Positions 15,001 through 24,000 of a DNA stretch of 64,000 nt are shown one piece after another. The notes under the pieces were generated by a model. The model had not been told where the DNA came from. It was given only the letters and a program-made list of their open reading frames with translations, and made no database searches. Both the position numbers and the translations under genes were made by a program. Every line of letters begins with the position of its first letter. Position 1 is the stretch's first letter. The DNA is from Enoplosus armatus (lineage: Eukaryota > Chordata > Actinopteri > Centrarchiformes > Enoplosidae), in NCBI RefSeq assembly GCF_043641665.1, contig NC_092195.1, forward strand, positions 21,294,774 to 21,358,773, written 5' to 3'.

Positions 15001-18000
15001 CAACAGCTCCCCAAGCTATAACCACAGTGGCCCAGACAACAACAGTTGCCTCAACAACAGCGGCTCCAACAACAACAGCTCCCCAAGCTACAACCACAGT
15101 GGCCCCTCAAACAACCACAGTTGCCCAGGCTACAACCACAGTTGCTCCAACAACTACAACAGTGGACCTGACAACAACAGGTTCCCCTACAACAACCACA
15201 GTGGCCCAGGCAACAACCACAGTTTCCCCAACAACTACCACAATTGCCGCATCAACATCTCCCCAAGCTACAACCACAGTTGTCCCTAAAACAACCACAG
15301 TGGCCCAGAAAACAACCACATTTTCCCCAACAACTACCAAAGATGCCCCAACAACAACAGGTGCCCCAACAACAGCTGCACCAAAAACCACAGCTCCCCA
15401 AATTACAACCACAATGGCTGCAACAACAGCTGTCTCAACATCTTCTCCAAAAACAACAACAGCTGTGCCAACAACAACATCTATAGTAACAACAACCACA
15501 GCTGCCCCAACTACAACTACAGTGGCCGCTACAACAACAGCTGTCACAACAACAACTTCACCAAAAACAACAACAGCTGTGCCAACAACAACTTCTCCAG
15601 AAACAACAACAGCTCCCCAAGCTACAACCACAGTGGCCCAGACAACAACAGGTGCCTCAACAACAGCGGCTCCAACAACAACAACAGCTCGCCAAGCTAC
15701 AACCACAGGTGCCCCTCAAACAACCCCAGTGGCCCAGACAACAACCACAGTTTCCCCAACAACTACGACAGTTGCCGCAATAACAACAGCTCCACAAGCT
15801 ACAACTACAGGTGTCCCTAAAACAACCACAGTGGCCCAGGCAACAACCACAGTTGCACCAACAACTACAACAGTGGCCCTGACAACAACAGGTGCCTCAA
15901 CAACAGCGGCCCCAACAACAGCAGGTTCCCCTACAACAACCACAGTGGCCCAGGCAACAACCACAGTTTCCCCAACAATTACCACAATTGCCGCAATAAC
16001 AACAAATCCCCAAGCAACAACCACAGGTGCCCCTAAAACAACCACAGTGGCCCAGACTACAACCACAGTTGCCCAAACAACTACCACAGTGTCCCAGACA
16101 ACAACAGGTGCCTCAACAACAGCGGCTCCAACAACAACAGCTCCACAAGCTACAACCACAGGTGCCACTCAAACAACCACAGGGGCCCAGACAACAACCA
16201 CAGTTTCCCCAACAACTACCACAGTTGCCGCAACAACAACAGCTCCCCATGCTACAACCGCAGGTTCCCCTACAACAACCACAGTGGCCCAGACAACAAA
16301 AGGTGCCTTAACAACAACAGCTCCGCAAGCTACAACCACAGGTGCCCCTCAAACAACCACAGTGGCCCAGACAACAACCACAGTTTCGCCAACAACTACC
16401 ACAACAGCCCCAACAACAACAGCTCCCCAAGCTACAACCACAGTGGCCCAGACAACAACAGGTGCCTCAACAACAGCGGCTCCAACAACAGCTCCTCAAG
16501 CTACAACCACAGGTGCCACTCAAACAACCACAGGGGCCCAGACAACAACCACAGTTTCCCCAACAACTACCACAGTTGCCGCAACAACAACAGCTCCCCA
16601 TGCTACAACCGCAGGTTCCCCTACAACAACCACAGTGGCCCAAGCTACAACCACAGTGGCCCCTCAAACAACCACAGTTGCCCCGGCTACAACCACAGTT
16701 GCTCCAACAACTACAACAGTGGACCTGACAACAACAAGTGCCTCAACAACAGCGGCCCCAACAACCGCAGGTTCCCCTACAACAACCACAGTGGCACAGG
16801 CAACAACCACAGTTGCCTCAACAACTACCACAATTGCCCAGACAACAACAGGTGCCTCAACAACAACAGCTCCCAAAGCTACAACCACAGGTGCGACTCA
16901 AACAACCACAGTGGCCCAGGCTACAACCACACTTGCCTCAACAACTACCACAATGGCCCAGACAACAACAGGTGCCTCAACAACAACAGCTCCCAAAGCT
17001 ACAACCACAGGTGCCACTCAAACAACCACAGTGGCCCAGACAACAACCACAGTTTCCCCAACAACTACCACAATAGCCCCAACAACAACAGCTCACCAAG
17101 CTACATCCACAGTGGCCAAGACAACAACAGGTGCCTCAACAAAAGCGGCTCCAACAACAACAGCTCCCCAAGCTACAACCACAGTGGCCCCTCAAACTAA
17201 AAAAGTGGCCCTGACAACAACAGGTTCCTCAACAACAGCGGCCCCAACAACCGCAGGTTCCCCTACAACAACCACAGTGGCCCAGGCAACAACCACAGTT
17301 TCCCCAACAACTACCACAATTGCCGCATCAACAACATCTCCCCAAGCTACAACCACAGGCGCCCCTAAAACAACCACAGTGGCCCAGGCTACAACAACAG
17401 CTGCCCCAACAACTACCACAGTGGCCCAGACATCAATAGGTGCCTCAACAACAACAGCTCCCCAAGCTACAACCAGTGGTTCCCCTCAAACAACCACAGT
17501 GGCCCAGACAACAACCACAGTTTCCCCAACAACTACCACAAAAACCCCAACAACAACAGCTCCCCAAGCTGCAACCACAGTGGCACAGACAACAACAGGT
17601 GCCTCAACAACAGCGGCTCCAACAACAACAGCTCTCCAAGCTACAACCAGATTGGCCCCTCAAACTAAAAAAGTGGCCCTGACAACAACAGGTTCCTCAA
17701 CAACAGCGGCCCCAACAACCGCAGGTTCCCCTACAACAACCACAGTGGCCCAGGCAACATCCACAGTGGCACAGGCAACAACCACACTTGCAAAAACAAC
17801 TACAACAGTGGCCCTGACAACAACAGGTGCCTCAACAACAGCGGCTCCAACAACAACAGCTCCACAAGCTACAACCACAGGTGCCACTCAAACAACCACA
17901 GTGGCCCAGACAACAACCACAGTTTCCCCAACAACTACCACAATTGCCGCAACAACAACAGCTCCTCATGCTACAACCGAAGGTTCCCCTACAACAACCA

Positions 18001-21000
18001 CAGTGGCACAGGCAACAACCACAGTTTCCCCAACAACTACCACAATAGCCCCAACAACAACAGCTCCCCAAGCTACAACCACAGTGGCCCAGGCAACAAC
18101 CGCAGTTGCTCAAACAACTACAACAGTGGCCCTGACAACAACAGGTGCCTCAACAACAGCGGCCCCAACAACCGCAGGTTCCCCTAAAACAACCACAGTG
18201 GCCCAGGCAACAAGCACAGTTTCCCCAACAACTACCACAATTGCCGCAATAACAACAAATCCCCAAGCAACAACAACAGGTGCCCCTAAAACAACCACAG
18301 TGGCCCAGACTACAACCACAGTTGCCCAAACAACTACCACAGTGGCCCAGACAACAACAGGTGCCTCAACAACAGCGGCTCCAACAACAGCTCCACAAGC
18401 TACAACCACAGGTGCCACTCAAACAACCACAGGGGCCCAGACAACAACCACAGTTTCCCCAACAACTACCACAGTTGCCACAACAACAACAGCTCCCCAT
18501 GCTACAACCGCAGGTTCCCCTACAACAACCACAGTGGCCCAGGCAACAACCACAGTTTCCCCAACAACTACCACAATTGCCGCATCAACAACATCTCCGC
18601 AGGCTACGACCACAGTTGCCCCTACAACAACCACAGTGGCCCAGGCAACAAGCACAGTTTCCCCAACAACTACCACAGTTGCCGCAATAACAACAGCTCC
18701 CCAAGGTACAACTACAGGTGCCCCTAAAACAACCACAGTGGCCCCTCAAACTAAAAAAGTGGCCCTGACAACAACAGGTTCCTCAACAACAGCGGCCCCA
18801 ACAACTGCAGGTTCCCCTACAACAACCACAGTGGCCCAGGAAACATCCACAGTGGCACAGGCAACAACCACAGTTTCCCCAACAACTACCACAATAGCCC
18901 CAACAACAACAGCTCCCCAAGCTACAACCACAGTGGCCCAGGCAACAACCGCAGTTGCTCCAACAACTACAACAGTGGCCCTGACAACAACAGTTGCCTC
19001 AACAACAGCGGCCCCAACAACCGCAGGTTCCCCTAAAACAACCACAGTGGCCCAGGCAACAAGCACAGTTTCCCCAACAACTACCACAATTGCCGCAATG
19101 ACAACAAATCCCCAAGCAACAACCACAGGTGCCCCTAAAACAACCACAGTGGCCCAGACTACAACCACAGTTGCCCCAACAACTACCACAGTGTCCCAGA
19201 CAACAACAGGTGCCTCAACAACAGCGGCTCCAACAACAACAGCTCCACAAGCTACAACCACAGGTGCCACTCAAACAACCACAGTGGCCCAGACAACAAC
19301 CACAGTTTCCCCAACAACTACCACAGTTGCCGCAACAACAACAGCTCCCCATGCTACAACCGCAGGTTCCCCTACAACAACCACAGTGGCCCAGGCTACA
19401 AGCACAGTTGCCCCAACAACTACCACAGTGGCCCAGACAACAACAGGTGCCTTAACAACAACAGCTCCCCAAGCTACAACCACAGGTGCCCCTCAAACAA
19501 CCACAGTGGCCCAGACAACAACCACAGTTTCCCCAACAACTACCACAACAGCCCCAACAACAACAGCTCCCCAAGCTACAACCACAGTGGCCCAGACAAC
19601 AACAGGTGCCTCAACAACAGCGGCTCCAACAACAACAGCTCCCCAAGCTAAAACCACAGTGGCCCCTCAAACAACCATAGTTGCCCAGGCTACAACCACA
19701 GTTTCTCCAACAACTACAACAGTGGCCCTGACAACGACAGGTGCCTCAACAACAGCGGCCCCAACAACCGCAGGTTCCCCTACAACAACCACAGTGGCCC
19801 AGGCAACAACCACAGTTTCCCCAACAACTACCACAATTGCCGCATCAACAACATCTCCCCAGGCTACGACCACAGTTGCCCCTAAAACAACCACAGTGGC
19901 CCAGAAAACGACCACATTTTCCCCAACAACTACCAAAGATGCCCCAACGACAACAGGTGCCCCAACAACAGCTGCTCCAAAAACCACAGCTCCCCAAACT
20001 ACAACCACAGTGGCCGCTACAACAACAGCTGTGACAACAACAACTTCACCAAAAACAACAACAGCTGTGCCAACAACAACATCTCCAGCAACAATAACCA
20101 CAGCTGCCCCAACTACAACCACACTGGCCACAACAACAACAGCTGCCACAACAACAACTTCTCCAGAAAGAACAACAGCTCCCCAAGCTACAACCACAGT
20201 GGCCCAGACAACAACAGGTGCCTCAACAACAGCGGCTCCAACAACAACAGCTCGCCAAGCTACAACCAGAGGTGCCCCTCAAACAACCACAGTGGCCCAG
20301 AAAACAACCACAGTTGCTCCAACAACTACAACAGTGGCCCTGACAACAACAGGTGCCTCAACAACAACAGCTCCCCAAGCTACAAATACAGGTGCCCCTC
20401 AAACAACCACAGGTGCCCCTCAAACAACCACAGTGGCCCAGACAACAACCACAGTTGACGCAATAACAACAGCTCCCCAAGCTACAACTACAGGTTCCCC
20501 TTCAACTACCACAGTGTCCCAGACAACAACAGGTGCCTCAACAACAGCGACTCCAACAACAACAGCTCCACAAGCTACAACCACAGGTGCCACTCAAACA
20601 ACCACAGTGGCCCAGACAACAACCACAGTTTCCCCAACAACTACCACAGTTGCCGCAACAACAACAGCTCCCCATGCTACAACCGCAGGTTCCCCTAAAA
20701 CAACCACAGTGGCCCAGGCAACAACCACAGTTTCCCCAACAACTACCACAATAGCCCCAACAACAACAGCTCCCCAAGCTACAACCACAGTGGCCCAGGC
20801 AACAACCACAGTTGCTCCAACAACTACAACAGTCGCCCTGACAACAACAGGTGCCTCAGCAACAGCGGCCCCAACAACCGCAGGTTCCTCTAAAACAACC
20901 ACAGTGGCCCAGGCAACAAGTACAGTTTCCCCAACAACTACCACAATTGCCGCAATAACAACAAATCCCCAAGCAACAACCACAGGTGCCCCTAAAACAA

Positions 21001-24000
21001 CCACAGTGGCCCAGACCACAACCACAGTTGCCCCAACAACTACCACAGTGTCCCAGACAACAACAGGTGCCTCAACAACAGCGGCTCCAACAACAACAGC
21101 TCCACAAACTACAACCACAGGTGCCACTCAAAAAACCACAGGGGCCCAGACAACAACCACAGTTTCCCCAACAACTACCACAGTTGCCGCAACAACAACA
21201 GCTCCCCATGCTACAACCGCAGGTTCCCCTACAACAACCACAGTGGCCCAGGCTACAAGCACAGTTGCCCCAACAACTACCACAGTGGCCCAGACAACAA
21301 CAGGTGCCTTAACAACAACAGCTCCCCAAGCTACAACCACAAGTGCCCCTCAAACAACCACAGTGGCCCAGGCAACAACCACAGTTTCCCCAACAACTAC
21401 CACAATAGCCCCAACAAAAAAAGCTCCGCAAGCTACAACCACAGTGGCCCAGACAACAACAGGTGCCTCAACAACAGCGGCTCCAACAACAACAGCTCCC
21501 CAAGCTACAACCACAGGCGCCCCTAAAACAACCACAGTGGCCCAGGCTACAACCACAGCTGCCCCAACAACTACCACAGTGGCCCAGACAACAACAGGTG
21601 CCTCAACAACAACAGCTCCCCAAGCTGCAACCACTGGTGCCCCTCAAACAACCACAGTGGTCCAGGCAAGAAGCACAGTTTCCCCAACAACTACCACAAT
21701 AGCCCCAACAACAAAAGCTCCCCAAGCTACAACCACAGTGGCCCAGACAACAACAGGTGCCTCAACGACCGCAGCTCCAACAACAACTGCTCCCCAAGCT
21801 ACAACCACAGGCGCCCCTAAAACAATCACAGTGGCCCAGGCAAGAAGCACAGTTTCCCCAACAACTACCACAATAGCCCCAACAACAAAAGCTCCCCAAG
21901 CTACAACCACAGTGGCCCAGACAACAACAGGTGCCTCAACAAAAGCGGCTCCAACAACAACATTTCCCCAAGCTACAACCACAGTGGCTCCTCAAACTAA
22001 AAAAGTGGCCCTGACAACAACAGGTGCCTCAACAACAGCGGCTCCAACAACAACAGCTCCCCAAGCTACAACCATGAGTGCCCCTAAAACAACCACAGTG
22101 GCCCAGAAAACAACGACAGTTTCCCCAACAACTACCACAGTTGCCGCAACAACAACAGCTCCCCAAACTACAATCAGAGGTGCCCCTAAAACAACCACAG
22201 TGGCCCAGGCTACAACGACAGTTGCCCCAACAACTACCACAGTGGCCCTGACAACAACAGGTGCCTCAACAACAGCGGCCCCAACAATCGCAGGTTCCCC
22301 TACAACAACCACAGTGGCCCAGACTACAACCACAGTTGCCCCAACAACTACCACAGTGGCCCAGACAACAACAGGTGCCACAGTGTCTCCAACAACGACA
22401 GCTCCCCAAGCTACAACCACAGTTGCCCCAACAACTACCACAGTGGCTCTGATAACAACAGGTGCCTCAACAACAGCGGCCCCCACAACCGCAGGTTCCC
22501 ATACAACAACCACAGTGGCCCAGGCTACAACCACAGTTGCCCCAACAACTACCACAGTGGCCCAGACAACAACAGGTGCCTCAACAACAGCGGCTCCAAC
22601 AACAACAGCTCCCCAAGCTACAACCACAGGTGCCCCTCAAACAACCACAGTGGCCCAGGTTACAACCACAGTTGCTCTAACAACTACAACAGTGGCCCTG
22701 ACAACAACAGGTGCCTCAACAACTGCAGCCAAAACAACTGCAGGTTCCCCTACAACAACCACAGTGGCACAGGCAACAACCACAGTTGCCGCAATAACAA
22801 CAGCTCCCCAAGCTACAACCACAGGTGCCCCTAAAACAACCACAGTGTCCCAGCCTACAACCACAGTTGCTCCAACAACTACAACAGTGGCCCTGACAAC
22901 AACAGGTGCCTCAACAACTGCGACCCCAACAACTGCAGGTTCCCCTACAACAACCACAGTGGCCCAGGCAACAACCACAGTTTCCCCAACAACTACCACA
23001 GTTACCGCAATAACAACAGCTCCCCAAGCTACAACCACAGGTGCCCCTAAAACAATCACAGTGGCCCAGGCTTCAACCACAGTTGCCCCAACAACTACCA
23101 CAGTGGCCCTGACAACAACTGGTGCCTCAACAACAGTGGCTCCAACAACGACAGCTCCCCAAGCTACAACCACAGTTGCCCCAACAACTACCACAGTGGC
23201 TCTGACAACAACAGCGGCCCCAACAACCGCAGGTTCCCCTACAACAAACACAGTGGCCCAGGCTACAACCACAGTTGCCCCAACAACTACCACAGTGGCC
23301 CAGACAACAACAGGTGGCTCAACAACAGCGGATCCAACAACGACAGCTCCCCAAGCTACAACCATGGGTGCCCCTAAAACAACCACAGTGGCCCAGACAA
23401 CAACCACAATTTTCCCAACAACAAATGGTGCCCCAACAACAGCTGCTCCAAAAACCATAGCTACTCAAGCAACAACCACAGTGTCCGCAACAACATCAGG
23501 TGCCACAGAAACAACCTCTCCAAAAACAACTGCAGCAGTGTCAACAGCAATATCTGTGGCAACAACAACAACATCTGCCCCAACAACAGCAGCTCAAATA
23601 ACAATGAGACCTGTGCTGACAACAACAACTACCACAGTGGCCCTGACAACAACAGGAGCCCCAACAACAACGGCTCCAACAACCACAGCTCCCCAAGCTA
23701 AAACCACTGGTGCCCGTAAAACAACCACAGTTGCCCCAACTACAGCTACTCCAACAACAACAACAACATCAACAGCTGTGCCAAAAACAACAACAGTCGT
23801 GCCAACTACAACCACAGCGGCTCTGACATCTACAGCTGCCAAGACTACAACCATGGTGGCCCAAACAACAACATCTGCCCCAAGTACGTCAGTGTCCGCA
23901 ATAACAGGTGCCCCAACAACAGCTGCTCCAGCAACCACAGCTCCCCAAACTACAACCACAAAGACCGCAACAACAGCAGCTTCCACAACAACAACTTCCC

